In this document: positions 9,726-19,316 of the stretch, one piece after another | Layout: each line of letters starts with the position of its first letter | How positions within the stretch are numbered: position 1 is the first letter of the stretch | From: Calothrix sp. MO_167.B12 | Lineage (GTDB): Bacteria > Cyanobacteriota > Cyanobacteriia > Cyanobacteriales > Nostocaceae | DNA length: 64,000 nt | Reading direction: 5' to 3' | Assembly: GCA_030066045.1 (NCBI GenBank) | Contig: JASJCJ010000009.1 | Coordinates: 21,772 to 85,771 of the forward strand | Notes under the pieces: model-generated | Database searches by the model: none | What the model was told of the DNA's origin: nothing | What the model saw: only the letters and a program-made list of their open reading frames with translations | Position numbers and translations under genes: made by a program

Positions 9726-10364
9726 ATGCTATTAGAGTTAAAACAATTAAGGATTCAACCGGGACAGCAACTGCTACTTGAGGACGTTAGCTGGCAGCAA
9801 TTTGAAAATATTTTAGCGGAATTGGGAGAACATCGTGCTGCCAGAATTTCCTATAGTCATGGGTTTTTAGAAATTATGGTTCCCTTACCAGAACATGAAA
9901 AAGCCAAAGAAATTATTGGCGATATGGTTAAAATTTTATTGAATGAAATAGGGAGCAATTACGATTCTTTAGGTTCAACAACCCTCAAAAGTGAAAAAAT
10001 GACTCAGGGAGTAGAACCAGATGCCTGTTTTTATATTCAAAATCAAGCTGCAATTATTGGTAAAAATCGTCTAGATTTAAATATCGATCCACCCCCAGAT
10101 TTAGCTATAGAAATTGATTTAACTTCCCGCACCCAGTTGGAAAATTATCAAATTTTGGGAGTACCAGAGCTTTGGAAATATGAAAAACAAGGATTACAAA
10201 TTAAAGTCTTGCAATCAGGAAAATATGTAGATTCAAATTTTAGCCCTACTTTTCCAGGTATACCAATAATTGAGTTAGTAAATCAATATGTACACCAGAG
10301 TCAAATTATTGGTAATAGCCAATCAATTCAAGCTTTTAGAAATTGGGTGCGGGATAATATTTAG
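9726..10364 (+). CDS. Uma2-family (DUF820) PD-(D/E)XK nuclease-fold protein
   Basis: 212 residues from an ATG preceded by AAAGGAG about 14 bases upstream; a TTG one codon earlier is possible. Typical Uma2 pattern: HEKAKEIIGDMVKILL, then EKMTQGVEPDACFY, then PPPDLAIEIDLTSRT (acidic metal-binding strand) and VPELWKYEK. This family is greatly expanded in cyanobacteria; a restriction-endonuclease-like fold is known, but its biological role is mostly unknown. Confidence 0.88.
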   Translation: MLLELKQLRIQPGQQLLLEDVSWQQFENILAELGEHRAARISYSHGFLEIMVPLPEHEKAKEIIGDMVKILLNEIGSNYDSLGSTTLKSEKMTQGVEPDACFYIQNQAAIIGKNRLDLNIDPPPDLAIEIDLTSRTQLENYQILGVPELWKYEKQGLQIKVLQSGKYVDSNFSPTFPGIPIIELVNQYVHQSQIIGNSQSIQAFRNWVRDNI

Positions 10365-10544
10365 TTTTGGCTTTTATTTACGGCATTGCTGAATCATGGG
10401 ATGATTTTGCCCAATTTGGAACGAATTATCAATGGTTTTATCCGCCAATTCATCCCGCATTTATGCAACGCCTTATTTACAATGGCTCTATTCGCCAACC
10501 TGTAATGGATGAACCATTGCCAAGGTTCGGTGTGCTTTTGCGAC

Positions 10545-10894
10545 TAATACTCGACCACATTAATTTTGATGGGCTACTGTAGTGCGGGCATCTTGCCCGC
10601 TTCTTTACAGCAGGGAGCGAGACGCTCCCACTACAATTGGTTTACATTTGGTGGAACACTAATACTCGACCACATTAATTTTGCCGGGTAAATGAACATC
10701 TCTTTTTCTCTTCTCTCCTTCTTCCTTCGCGCTCTTTGCGCCTTTGCGGTTTTTCCCTCTACCCATCAGAATTAATGCGATAGACCACTAATACTCCACC
10801 ACATTAATTTTGATGGGCTGCTGTAGTGCGGGCATCTTGCCCGCTTTTTGTCAACAGGGAGCGAGACGCTCCCACTACAATTGGTTTACCCCGC
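10545..10894. repeat. Three tandem units of the family 8 hairpin repeat
   Basis: Three successive units, each starting near TACTCGACCACATTAATTTT or a variant. The first and third hold the GCGGGCATCTTGCCCGC and GGGAGCGAGACGCTCCC stem-loops; the middle one has a different pyrimidine-rich centre containing GCGCTCTTTGCGCC. A degenerate family 2 element may lie at 10382-10472. The spacer 10365-10917 has no credible gene. Confidence 0.72.
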
Positions 10895-10917
10895 AGACAT
10901 TTTTTCATTCAGCCATT

Positions 10918-11895
10918 CTATCCTTGACTAAAAGTACCCAAATTTACTGATTCTCCTGTATAAATACGCTGATAAATTTCCTGCATTTCCAAAGTGGTAT
11001 GTTCTTTGGTGAGGAATCGAAACGCAGAAGTTGCAAGATATTCCGATTGTTGTTCAAAAGCCAACCACAGACGATTTTCAGCTTCTGCAACTTGACCAGT
11101 AGTATTAGAACCAGCGAAAATATCTACTACTAAATCTCCAGGCTCTGTGAGAAAACGGATAAAGAACTCAGGGAGCTTGGCTGGGAACCTGGCGGGGTGC
11201 TGCTTCACCCCAACCGCCTTACAACCATTCAGATATTGACTGTTGGATTCGGTATGAGAAATTTGTAACAGGTTAGAAGGAATAGCTCCCCCATTGTCTT
11301 TAGCAAAAGCTTTACCAATGTTATGACCAGAAGGACGTACTTTTGGTGTATAAAACTTATCTGGATCTTTAAGTAATTTTTTCATGCGATCGCTATATGG
11401 TGCCAGGACTTTTGTGACATCAGCCTGGGGAAACTCCGTCTTACTGAACCACCACACAGTATTCACCGCATCTTTAGCCCGCATTTTGCGCTTATTCACC
11501 CATTCAATGGGACTGGGTAGTTTGGATGGGTTGTACCAATAAAAGTCTTCAGCGAGGAAAAAACCAATGCGATCGCAAAAGTGAATGGGTACTCGATAAT
11601 TATATAAACTGCGAACGGGAACCCCTTTTTTATAAGCTCCACCCAAATCCACAACAAAACTGCCATCGTCACGTAGTTTTTGGTAAACAAGTGTGGCAAA
11701 TTCGGCGAGCCAATCTACATATTCGTGCTGTTCCTTGTTGCCGTATTCTTTTTTACGTTGTAGGGCAAAGGGAGGACTGGTGATAACTAAGTTAACACTA
11801 TTATCTGGTAATTTTTGTAATAGTTCGCGGGAGTCACCACAGTAGGCAGATCCTTTGGGAGTGGAATAAGCAGGTTGTATGTCTGGTAAGCGCAC
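10918..11895 (-). CDS. Site-specific DNA methyltransferase (amino-MTase, beta-class order)
   Basis: 325 codons. The catalytic motif IV reads VITSPPFA near residue 42 and the AdoMet-binding motif I reads VDIFAGSNTTGQVAE near residue 260, the permuted order of beta-class MTases. TSPPF is common in N4-cytosine enzymes, but N6-adenine cannot be excluded. No restriction endonuclease gene is next to it, so it looks like an orphan enzyme of the kind that maintains cyanobacterial epigenetic marks. Its target is not predictable here. It is monocistronic, between repeat arrays. Confidence 0.87.
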   Translation of the reverse strand: MRLPDIQPAYSTPKGSAYCGDSRELLQKLPDNSVNLVITSPPFALQRKKEYGNKEQHEYVDWLAEFATLVYQKLRDDGSFVVDLGGAYKKGVPVRSLYNYRVPIHFCDRIGFFLAEDFYWYNPSKLPSPIEWVNKRKMRAKDAVNTVWWFSKTEFPQADVTKVLAPYSDRMKKLLKDPDKFYTPKVRPSGHNIGKAFAKDNGGAIPSNLLQISHTESNSQYLNGCKAVGVKQHPARFPAKLPEFFIRFLTEPGDLVVDIFAGSNTTGQVAEAENRLWLAFEQQSEYLATSAFRFLTKEHTTLEMQEIYQRIYTGESVNLGTFSQG

Positions 11896-12562
11896 GATTG
11901 GATGGCATCTCCATATTTAATTTTTAGGCGTTGCTGATCTAAAGTATGAATTTGTCTCACGCATTAGACGCGAAGCGGCTTCCCGCAGGGTAGTCGCAAA
12001 GACGCAAAGAATGGTTGTTTATTCAAAGAATGTATGTGTCGCAAACATTATTTGAATCAGAGAAAATGTCAAAGCTGTTTTACAAGTAACTTACACCAGT
12101 TTAGTTGTAGCGACTATCTTGATTGTCAAGCGATTATATGCACAAAAAATTCCCCTGACTCATCCTCTTTTATCACTCTCAGTGAATAAAAATCTAAAAC
12201 CCTTATTTGAAGAGGATTTTATGAATTTAGATGTAGGTTGGGTTGAGGAACGAAACCCAACACCCGAAGAAATTGGTATTGTTGGGTTACCCTGCGGGAA
12301 GCCCCTTCGGGTCTACACTCCGTTCCACCCAACCTACATTAATTTTTCTTTTTCTAGAGTGACAAAAAAGGGCTAATCCACATAACCAGGGGATTCATAG
12401 CAAGCAAGCTTTTACCTTAATTGAGAATTCAATTTTATGAGGGATTTTTTCAGCTCACAAAGTTGTCATTCGCTTTTTACTGCATCGATTTGACAGTTAA
12501 AAACGGTCTTCACTTTCTAACTAACCAAGTCTCACTTTAGCTATACTCTGCACTGACGGTAT
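11896..12562. repeat. Spacer with a degraded family 2 element and a GTAGGTTGGG palindromic repeat
   Basis: The left half starts with a GGCGTTGCTGA end at 11937 but has no clear second end. At 12232-12338 a repeat has inverted ends TGTAGGTTGGGT and ACCCAACCTACA around a GCGGGAAGCCCCTTCGGG-like centre; related units are at 13470-13600, 31233-31360, and 54993-55240. An 85-codon frame running across this repeat is not considered a gene. Confidence 0.65.
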
Positions 12563-13138
12563 CTATTGGCACTTACGGTATCTAATGCGATAACGTATTC
12601 CCCCAACATTGGCTATACTTTCTCCATAAGCAGTCATGGAGGTATTCACGCGCATATTCACTCTTCTACCACAACGTGTCCATTTTTTGAGGCTTACTCC
12701 ATCTGTAATCGAGTAGTTCCTTTCACCATGTATCATTGTATTCAAAACAGGTCCAGGTATACCATTGACTAAGTAATCTGCTCTGAGTCTTCCTTGTGTT
12801 TGTGGAGCAACATAGCCTCGATAAAGAGCATCTAAGGAGGTAATTTGATAGTGTGGAGGTACGCTAATCAGAAACATTAAGTTACAGTTACGGGTTCTCC
12901 GTCTACGTGCGTGGGCAACATAACGACGAAATCGAAAAGTTAATACTTGACCACTGGGATTGACAATCACCCTAGTAAAACGAGGTGAACGAGGTGGACA
13001 ACCGCTACCAGTGTAACTAGCACCAACTATTTGTGGTTGTGCAAGAGCAGGTGCAACCGAAGCAGCTAACAGTGTAGCTGTAGCCAGAAAAACTTTAACA
13101 AAATTAATTGATGTTTTCCGGAAATTTTTAATATTCAT
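12563..13138 (-). CDS. Secreted DUF4360-type protein
   Basis: 191 codons. A clear signal peptide (basic start, hydrophobic core VFLATATLLAASVAP, cleavage after ALA) precedes a mature domain with YTGSGCPP, VLTFRFRRYVAHA, RNCNLMFLISVP and YRGYVAP, matching the DUF4360 family of small secreted cysteine-containing proteins. The function is unknown in the family; likely periplasmic or extracellular. An AGGGAGG-type ribosome site precedes the ATG (minus strand near 13145). Single gene. Confidence 0.8.
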   Translation of the reverse strand: MNIKNFRKTSINFVKVFLATATLLAASVAPALAQPQIVGASYTGSGCPPRSPRFTRVIVNPSGQVLTFRFRRYVAHARRRRTRNCNLMFLISVPPHYQITSLDALYRGYVAPQTQGRLRADYLVNGIPGPVLNTMIHGERNYSITDGVSLKKWTRCGRRVNMRVNTSMTAYGESIANVGGIRYRIRYRKCQ

Positions 13139-13469
13139 ACTGACCTCCCTTCTTGAGAAAATTGATTTACATTAAGAAGGAGAATATTGAAACAACTAGT
13201 AAGTTAATTGAGTGTTTCTCGATATTAAGAAACGCATATTTAATAACTTGCAATTTTGATTTAGCTTGGAATGGTGCCGTACTCGCGTCTCAAGGCACCC
13301 TACTTTTGTGTTTTATTTAATCCACATTCTGAAAGAGATATACTTTGGCTCTTTAAAATTGGACTTCCCAAATAATTAGTTATGGTAAATTTGAACGCAG
13401 AGCAATCTTATTTGCAGTGTCTTCAGCCAAGACTACACTCCCAACGGCTAAAAATTTAACTTTTCGTAG

Positions 13470-13600
13470 TGGACTGACACGCCTAAAAATGTAGGTTGGG
13501 TTGAGCGGTAGGGAAACCCAACAAAGCTTTACTGGTGTTGGGTTTCATTCTTCAACCCAACCTACACCTATTGCACTATTTTAAGCTTGCCACGCCACTA
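13470..13600. mobile_element. MITE-like element, family 3 (TGGACTGACAC ends), degraded copy
   Basis: Inverse-orientation homologue of the intact 31233-31360 copy: a left end TGGACTGACAC, an internal GTAGGTTGGGT...ACCCAACCTAC palindrome, but a right end decayed to GCCACGCCACTA. A further fragment of the internal sequence is at 13748-13799. The rest of 13139-13806 is AT-rich with no supported gene. Confidence 0.75.
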
Positions 13601-13806
13601 CAATCATTAATCCGTTTAGAGTATAATTACCATTCGCTTAACTCTAGCGATACTTTGACCTGTCGCAGTTATGGAAGTCTAACTTTAGCTACTAATCGCA
13701 CTTACGGTTTTCCGTAATTAGACTGTAAATTTTAGTTAAGAAGAATGGTAGGTTGGATTGAGCCATAGGGAAACCCAACAAACCTTATTCAGCAACGCCT
13801 AATTTT

Positions 13807-14208
13807 TTAGCTCGTGCCATATTTTTGTAAACTTGTTGTCCAATTTGTCAAAACTTTGGGGGAAATGTGTTTACCCCGCTCCTGGATTAACATATCAGCC
13901 ATTGCCTTCACCTCTATTACGGTTTTGTGTGCTGTCTCCACCATCTCACTCAATAACCGCAATGTTCTGGTGTAGGTAATGCCGTATGCCTGACAAGTTT
14001 CCACAACTAGCCCATCATCACTAGCACAAATCAGCAATTCATGACGGGCGATCGCTATTGTAGACCTATCTGCGATACTGAGAAGCGGCACTCTCACAGC
14101 AAATTCTAGAAAACTAGTGCTTTGTCCCATAAGTTCTGATAGGTAAATAATTGTAGTGGGAGCGTCTCGCTCCCTGCTGTAAAGAAGCGTCTCGCTCCCT
14201 GCTGACAA
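13807..14208 (-). pseudogene. Hypothetical protein, 5' end replaced by a repeat
   Basis: An open frame of 133 codons, but the first ~33 codons (GSETLLYSRERDAPTT etc.) are translated from the family 8 hairpin repeat at 14123-14287. Only the last ~100 codons (LEFAVRVPLLSIADRST to SLQKYGTS) look like a real, mostly helical protein. I do not recognise the family. The most economical reading is an old gene whose start was lost to repeat insertion. Confidence 0.6.
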
Positions 14209-14287
14209 AAAGCGTCTCGCTTCCTACTGACAAAAAGCGGGCAAGATGCCCACACTACAGCAATAAACTATCAAAATTAATGGGACA
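14123..14287. mobile_element. Family 8 repeat with inverted ends and an internal triplication
   Basis: Ends TGTCCCATAAGTTCTGATAG and, inverted, CTATCAAAATTAATGGGACA. Inside, a ~25 bp unit AGCGTCTCGCTCCCTGCTG plus linker occurs three times in tandem, followed by GCGGGCAAGATGCC, so the hairpin arm has been amplified. Confidence 0.75.
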
Positions 14288-14419
14288 AAATACTAGCAAA
14301 CATCTCCTCTGTGGAAAAAGTCAGAGGAGTTATCCAATTTAAAAAAAAGAATGGGACGGATAAATAAGGGTTTCAGGCTCTGCTGCATCGAAGGTAATCT
14401 TGTGGTGCAAGATGTGAAT

Positions 14420-15073
14420 TTAACCGGACATGATATCAAACAGATTTTTTAACCATTCAACAAACGCGCTAGCTAGCTTTGAGTCATAACGCAACACTCC
14501 TGCTGTAATTGCTTGTCCCATTGGCATTCCTGGCTTTTCTTGCCAAGCTAACCAAGTATGTATAAGTGCTTTAGAGTGATGAATTAATGTATATTTGTTG
14601 ATGCCAGCTTGCTCAATTTCTTGTAAAATAGATTCAGCTTTCGGGAATAAATTATCATTATCAGGAACGAGATAAGTAATAAAATCTTCCAACATTCCAG
14701 GAAGTTGATTATTAGGCATAATCCAAACACCAATCTTGGGTAATTCTGGTGCAGAGTAAACCCAACCTTGTGGCGGTGGATTATTGGGAATATTTGGATA
14801 ACCAATTCCTCCCAATTTACTGACTATAGCTTGCCATCGCGCAGTTAAATCTTGGTCAGCATCAACTACAATTCCCAATATTTTTAAATTTTTTTCCTTC
14901 AATTTTAACGGTAAACTTGACAACAGAGCCTCAATTCCTTCTGTTCCATCTGTTTCTGGAACTTCTACAGAAAATGTTTCTGGTAGATTATATAGACTGC
15001 ACAAAGCCCAAATGACATATCTATCATTTTTACCTTCAACAAGTAACTGATGAGGTTTACTTTTTTTAGGCAT
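14420..15073 (-). CDS. TOPRIM-fold protein (DUF3226/DUF4435-like), partner of the adjacent ATPase
   Basis: 217 codons. The N-terminal LLVEGKNDRYV holds the TOPRIM glutamate, and ILGIVVDADQDLTARW the DxD pair, the signature of OLD-type nucleases and of the AriB effector of PARIS. The length is small compared with OLD proteins because the ATPase is a separate gene. Its ATG overlaps the ATPase stop codon (TAATG), so the two are translationally coupled. Inferred role: effector nuclease of a two-gene defence module. The family name is a judgement from motifs, not a search. Confidence 0.8.
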   Translation of the reverse strand: MPKKSKPHQLLVEGKNDRYVIWALCSLYNLPETFSVEVPETDGTEGIEALLSSLPLKLKEKNLKILGIVVDADQDLTARWQAIVSKLGGIGYPNIPNNPPPQGWVYSAPELPKIGVWIMPNNQLPGMLEDFITYLVPDNDNLFPKAESILQEIEQAGINKYTLIHHSKALIHTWLAWQEKPGMPMGQAITAGVLRYDSKLASAFVEWLKNLFDIMSG

Positions 15074-16179
15074 TAGCGTACCTCAATATCTTGCTTTAAG
15101 GCAATCTTTAACTCTTCAGATGAATATTCAACAGCGCGTATCTCACCATACTTACTATCTAGACGGAATAATTTACCAATGTTGCTATCTTCAACACTTT
15201 CTAATGCTTCTTGAAATGCTCGGACACAATCCCAACTATGAGTAGTAGCAAAAACTTGTATGTTTAGCCTTTTTGCTGTTTCAAAAATAAAACGCCACAT
15301 ATCTGTCTGTATTTCATAATAAAGACCAGTATCAATTTCATCTACCAGCAAAAAACCATTTTCAACATTCACAGCACACATTACTAAAGTCAAAATACGA
15401 CGCATTCCATCCCCCATACTACCTAAAGGAATTGGTTCACTTTGTCCACGCATTTTGATAATGATGCCACTATTAGAGGTTTGACGACTAGTGAAACTCA
15501 GACGTTTTACATCTGGCTCTATAATTTGTAAGGCTCTGATTACTTCATCTTCTTTTGGTGTGAGATTAATTGCATCCCAAAGTTCAGCTAATTTCTGAAA
15601 ATTGATATTGTCAGTTGTTATAAACTGGCAAAATACATTCGCAAAATACAAAGCTGATTTGGGAGATTTCACTCTACGCATAAATCTCATTTCAAACGTA
15701 CCATCATCTAAGATCGGTACTCTGATGCTTTCATGGGAATTATAAACAAAATTTAATTCAAATCCTGGTATATCATCCTCTGCAATATCCTCACTTAAAT
15801 TTAATTGTCCTTCTTGATTATTGATTGGAGATAAATAGATTTTTAATGATAAAGGTAGTTCTTGTTCAGATTTAAATTCAAGATTTTGGTTATAACTGAG
15901 TTGATGGTTAGAAAAAAGATGTTTAATTTGATAACTACGACTTAATATTTGATTATTTCTGGATAGCTTAGAAACTTTGGCAAGAGCAATTTCTCCTCGA
16001 TTATCTAACAACTCAATTAATGCTTGAGGATTATTTTGATTCACTAATAAACAAATAGCCTCTAATAAGCTAGTTTTACCACTATTATTACTTCCAACCA
16101 TGAGATTAACCCGCGCTAAACCATCAACGTGAAATTCTTTGAAAGAACGATAATTATGGATGCTAAGATCACGTAACAT
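15073..16179 (-). CDS. AAA (ABC/SMC-type, OLD-like) ATPase of a defence-like pair
   Basis: 368 codons. Walker A GSNNSGKTSLLEAI sits at residue ~30, a signature-like LGSMGDGMRRILTLVM near 255, Walker B GFLLVDEIDTGL near 278 and the switch histidine in FATTHSWDC near 313. This is the AAA_15/AAA_21 architecture of AriA, AbiL and OLD ATPase domains. First gene of a tight two-gene operon with the TOPRIM gene. In such systems the ATPase scaffold senses a phage protein and releases or activates the TOPRIM effector; that role here is inference. An AAGATTTGGG leader, without strong SD, precedes the ATG. Confidence 0.87.
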   Translation of the reverse strand: MLRDLSIHNYRSFKEFHVDGLARVNLMVGSNNSGKTSLLEAICLLVNQNNPQALIELLDNRGEIALAKVSKLSRNNQILSRSYQIKHLFSNHQLSYNQNLEFKSEQELPLSLKIYLSPINNQEGQLNLSEDIAEDDIPGFELNFVYNSHESIRVPILDDGTFEMRFMRRVKSPKSALYFANVFCQFITTDNINFQKLAELWDAINLTPKEDEVIRALQIIEPDVKRLSFTSRQTSNSGIIIKMRGQSEPIPLGSMGDGMRRILTLVMCAVNVENGFLLVDEIDTGLYYEIQTDMWRFIFETAKRLNIQVFATTHSWDCVRAFQEALESVEDSNIGKLFRLDSKYGEIRAVEYSSEELKIALKQDIEVR

Positions 16180-16303
16180 AAGATTTGGGAAAATTGCTTT
16201 AGGTTCTGGAACTATTTACAATCGCAGCCAGACAATTGTCTACTGTTTCTTCCACCGTAGCAGTGACAAATTCTTGTGGGTTGGTAGTCAATTTATATAT
16301 CAC

Positions 16304-17101
16304 TCACTTTAACTGCGCCTCAGCGTTAAAAAATTGACGACACAAACCTTGAGTAAGTAACACCGTCGTCAATAAATTAGCAACTGCCATCATAAATAAC
16401 AGCACAATTTGGTACGACGCGGCTGATGAGGCAACTTGTAAAGGCACTTGTTCTTGACCCACACCACCGAGTAAAATACCACTCATAAATCCGGGGATAA
16501 TAAATATACCAGCAACTGCCATTTGATTAATACTAGGAATTAAAGCTGCGCGTATGGCTTCTTGACGATAATTAGCAATTGCTTGTTGAGGAGTAGCACC
16601 CAAACTCAAATGGGTTTCGATTTCCCACTGACTAGCATTAACCGTTTTTACTAATCTTTCTCCTGCGATCGCAGCACCATTCATGGCACTACTCAATACC
16701 ATTCCTCCCAATGGTACAACATACTGGGGCGCGTACCACGGTTCTGGTTGAATAATCAGGAAATTTACATACAGCAGTACCACAGAAGTACTGGTAAACA
16801 TGGATATCCATAGTAAAGGCAAAAGTAGAGGGATTTTCTTACTGATGCCATTTCGGGTAACAATCGCAGATACTGTCAACATTACTGCTAAAATCCCCAC
16901 AACTGCCCAAATGTTGTTCAGTGCAAAAATGACATCCAGGATATATCCCAGTATTAACAATTGGACAATACTTCTACCCGCAGCCGTGGCAAATTTAAAC
17001 TCTAACCCAATTTTTTGCCATGCTGATAAAGCGATCGCTATACCTAATAATGCCACTAAAATGCCTAAATCTACCGGATCTAAGTCAATTAATTCTGACA
17101 T
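16304..17101 (-). CDS. fetB: FetB/UPF0014-family ABC transporter permease
   Basis: 265 codons with about seven hydrophobic segments. It carries the family signatures GRSIVQLLILGYIL near residue 45, PLGGMVLSSAMNGAAIAGERL near 135, and LSLGATPQQA then MAVAGIFIIPGFMSGILLGG. In Escherichia coli FetB works with the ATPase FetA in iron export under oxidative stress. No FetA-like ATPase gene is adjacent here, so its partner would be elsewhere. The gene symbol is by family resemblance. Confidence 0.85.
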   Translation of the reverse strand: MSELIDLDPVDLGILVALLGIAIALSAWQKIGLEFKFATAAGRSIVQLLILGYILDVIFALNNIWAVVGILAVMLTVSAIVTRNGISKKIPLLLPLLWISMFTSTSVVLLYVNFLIIQPEPWYAPQYVVPLGGMVLSSAMNGAAIAGERLVKTVNASQWEIETHLSLGATPQQAIANYRQEAIRAALIPSINQMAVAGIFIIPGFMSGILLGGVGQEQVPLQVASSAASYQIVLLFMMAVANLLTTVLLTQGLCRQFFNAEAQLK

Positions 17102-17285
17102 AGATTGTTTACCTCCTGGGGTTTATCCTGATTCACAATCCAACATTACGGGAACTTTAACTACAGATATGAGAATCTAGGTTGGTACATATATTTTTTT
17201 CGTTCCCAAACATATAGTAGTTTTTTGACTCTATCTCTCAGTAAAAAATCGATTTAATCCTTATCAATAAATCAAATCACAACTC

Positions 17286-18410
17286 ATGATTCAAAGCGTC
17301 AATTCAATACCAGCGTTTGATATTAAACAACAATATTCCACCATTGAACAGGAAGTAAGTGCTGCGGTGTTAGAGGTTCTGGCTTCTGGTGGCTACATTG
17401 GTGGCCCTGCTGTTGCAGGTTTGGAACAACAGCTTGCTGCTTACATTGGTGTAAATGAATGTATTGCTTGTAACTCTGGTACTGATGCCTTATATTTAGC
17501 CCTACGAGCTTATGGGATTGGGGTGGGGGATGAAGTAATTACCACACCTTTTACCTTTATCGCCACATCGGAAGTTATCAGCGCTGTGGGTGCCAAGCCT
17601 GTATTTGTAGACATTGATACAAATACTTTAAATTTAGATTTGCAGCAAGTCGCAGCGGCAATTACCCCCCAAACCAAGGCAATTATCCCCGTCCATTTAT
17701 TTGGACAACCAGTAAACATGACTGAGTTGATGGGTATCGCCACAACTCACAACTTAGTAGTGATTGAAGACTGCGCCCAATCTACAGGGGCAACTTGGGG
17801 AGAGAAAAGGGTCGGTAGTATTGGGCATATAGGTTGTTTTAGTTTTTACCCAACTAAGAATTTAGGTGGTTGTGGTGATGGTGGAGCCATAACTACCAAT
17901 GATGCAGAAATTGCAGCAAAAGTGAGGGTACTCAAGAATCATGGGCAAGTAAATCGCTACCATTACGAAGAAATAGGAGTTAACAGCCGCTTGGATGCCA
18001 TTCAAGCGGCTATTTTGCAAATTAAGCTTCGTTATCTAGATATTTGGAACAAAAAACGACAAGCGATCGCATCTCGGTACGCAGAATTTTTGAGTCATTT
18101 ACCTAACATCATCACACCTCAGGAATTACCGGGGGGTAAGGGTGTGTGGAATCAATACACCATTCGCGTACTCCCAGAGAAACGAGACTGGATTCGGGAG
18201 GAATTAAAAGCACGGGGGGTAAATACTATGGTTTACTATCCTCATCCCCTGCACTTACAGCCTGTTTACCAAAATCTTGGCTATCAACCAGGACAATTAC
18301 CTGTATCAGAAGCAGTGTGCAATCAAGTTTTATCTTTACCCATGTTCCCAGAACTATCTCTAGAACAACAGGAGCAAGTTGTTTATAGTTTGAAGGATTG
18401 TTTGTTGTGA
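17286..18410 (+). CDS. DegT/DnrJ/EryC1/StrS-family PLP aminotransferase
   Basis: 374 codons. It shows the sugar-aminotransferase pattern: CNSGTDALYLAL near residue 60, TPFTFIATSEV near 85, PVHLFGQP near 138, EDCAQSTGA near 160, the PLP-lysine segment FYPTKNLGGCGDGGA near 190, NSRLDAIQAAIL near 233. Likely makes an amino sugar for a surface polysaccharide or glycolipid. It is divergent from the fetB gene and alone; no sugar-pathway neighbours are visible. Confidence 0.93.
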   Translation: MIQSVNSIPAFDIKQQYSTIEQEVSAAVLEVLASGGYIGGPAVAGLEQQLAAYIGVNECIACNSGTDALYLALRAYGIGVGDEVITTPFTFIATSEVISAVGAKPVFVDIDTNTLNLDLQQVAAAITPQTKAIIPVHLFGQPVNMTELMGIATTHNLVVIEDCAQSTGATWGEKRVGSIGHIGCFSFYPTKNLGGCGDGGAITTNDAEIAAKVRVLKNHGQVNRYHYEEIGVNSRLDAIQAAILQIKLRYLDIWNKKRQAIASRYAEFLSHLPNIITPQELPGGKGVWNQYTIRVLPEKRDWIREELKARGVNTMVYYPHPLHLQPVYQNLGYQPGQLPVSEAVCNQVLSLPMFPELSLEQQEQVVYSLKDCLL

Positions 18411-18418
18411 ATGGGTTG

Positions 18419-18735
18419 ATGGTTGTTAGTTGTTAGTTGTTAGTTGTTGGTTGTTAGTTGTTGGTTGTTGGTTGTTAGTTGTTGGTTGTTAGTTGTTGGT
18501 TGTTAGTTGTTAGTTGTTGGTTGTTAGTTGTTGGTTGTTAGTTGTTGGTTGTTAGTTTTCTATCACTCCCTCACTCCTTACCTCCCTCACTCCTTCACTC
18601 CTTCCCTCCTTCCCTCCCTCACTCCCTCACTCCTTCCCTCCTTCACTCATTCCCTCCTTCACTCATTCCCTCCTTCACTCCTTCCCTCCTTCACTCCTTC
18701 CCTCCTTCCCTCCTTCCCTCCCTCACTCCCCACAC
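18419..18735. repeat. Two consecutive STRR tracts
   Basis: First a TTGTTAG/TTGTTGG heptamer tract (to about 18557), then CCTTCACT/CCTCACT/CCTTCCCT heptamers (to about 18730). The frames open across these tracts are low-complexity artefacts. The following 18736-18995 holds no supported gene. Confidence 0.9.
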
Positions 18736-18995
18736 TTCCCACGCTAATTTCTGGAATACAAAAGAAGTTTCTTGTATCAAAGCATATCCATTGCTTTATG
18801 TGAGACTAACTCCTCTTGGGCGCAACCATTGCGCCCCTACTTCTAATTCCTAACTATTCAACAATGGCTAAATATAGAGATAAACTCCCCCAATTATCAA
18901 ATGATTTATTCCTGATATAGCTATAGCCAGGTAAGTTAGGACATAGATTCCAAGATTCTCCACTTGCTTATACCCATTTCAATGTCCTAATCAAA

Positions 18996-19157
18996 ATGGC
19001 TACAGCTATAGATGGTGGGCTGGAAACCACCCTTGTCTTTCGGCAAGGGCTAGATTTACCTGAATTCGCTGCTTTTGATTTATTGAAAAATGATACTGGC
19101 TACCAAGCCTTACAAAAATACTTCCGCACCTATGCCAACATGGCTAGGAGGGATTGA
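18996..19157 (+). pseudogene. Homocysteine S-methyltransferase fragment (N-terminal)
   Basis: A 53-codon frame reading DGGLETTLVFRQGLDLPEF then AAFDLLKNDTGYQALQKY matches the N-terminus of the homocysteine S-methyltransferase (MMUM/BHMT-type) family, which begins with a DGG(L/M)xT motif. The zinc-binding C-terminal part is absent; the frame stops and another gene fragment begins 1 bp later. Hence a truncated remnant. Confidence 0.7.
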
Positions 19158-19158
19158 T

Positions 19159-19302
19159 ATGAGCGGAAGGCACAAATTTTCCCAATTAACCAAAGACTTT
19201 TCAGCAGAACAGAAAACTCGTATAGCCGAAAAAGTTAGCGAACTAAAACAAGAAATGGCTTTGCACGAACTACGGCAAGCACTGAAATTGTCACAACTTT
19301 AG
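19159..19302 (+). pseudogene. XRE-type antitoxin N-terminal fragment
   Basis: 47 codons (MSGRHKFSQLTKDFSAEQKT through EMALHELRQALKLSQL). This is the conserved leader of a common XRE/HigA-like regulator in which the LHELRQA segment leads into a helix-turn-helix; the frame ends just where the HTH would begin. No toxin gene is beside it. Broken remnant. Confidence 0.65.
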
Positions 19303-19316
19303 TGAACTAGAGTCTT

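Noticed and set aside
10367..10582. 71-codon open frame from a TTG after the Uma2 gene
   Set aside because: It runs through a degraded family 2 element into a hairpin repeat; no ribosome site and no protein-like pattern.
12119..12376. 85-codon frame upstream of the DUF4360 gene
   Set aside because: Most of it is translated from the GTAGGTTGGG palindromic repeat.
18528..18853. Two overlapping Pro/Ser-rich frames
   Set aside because: Both are translations of heptamer STRRs.
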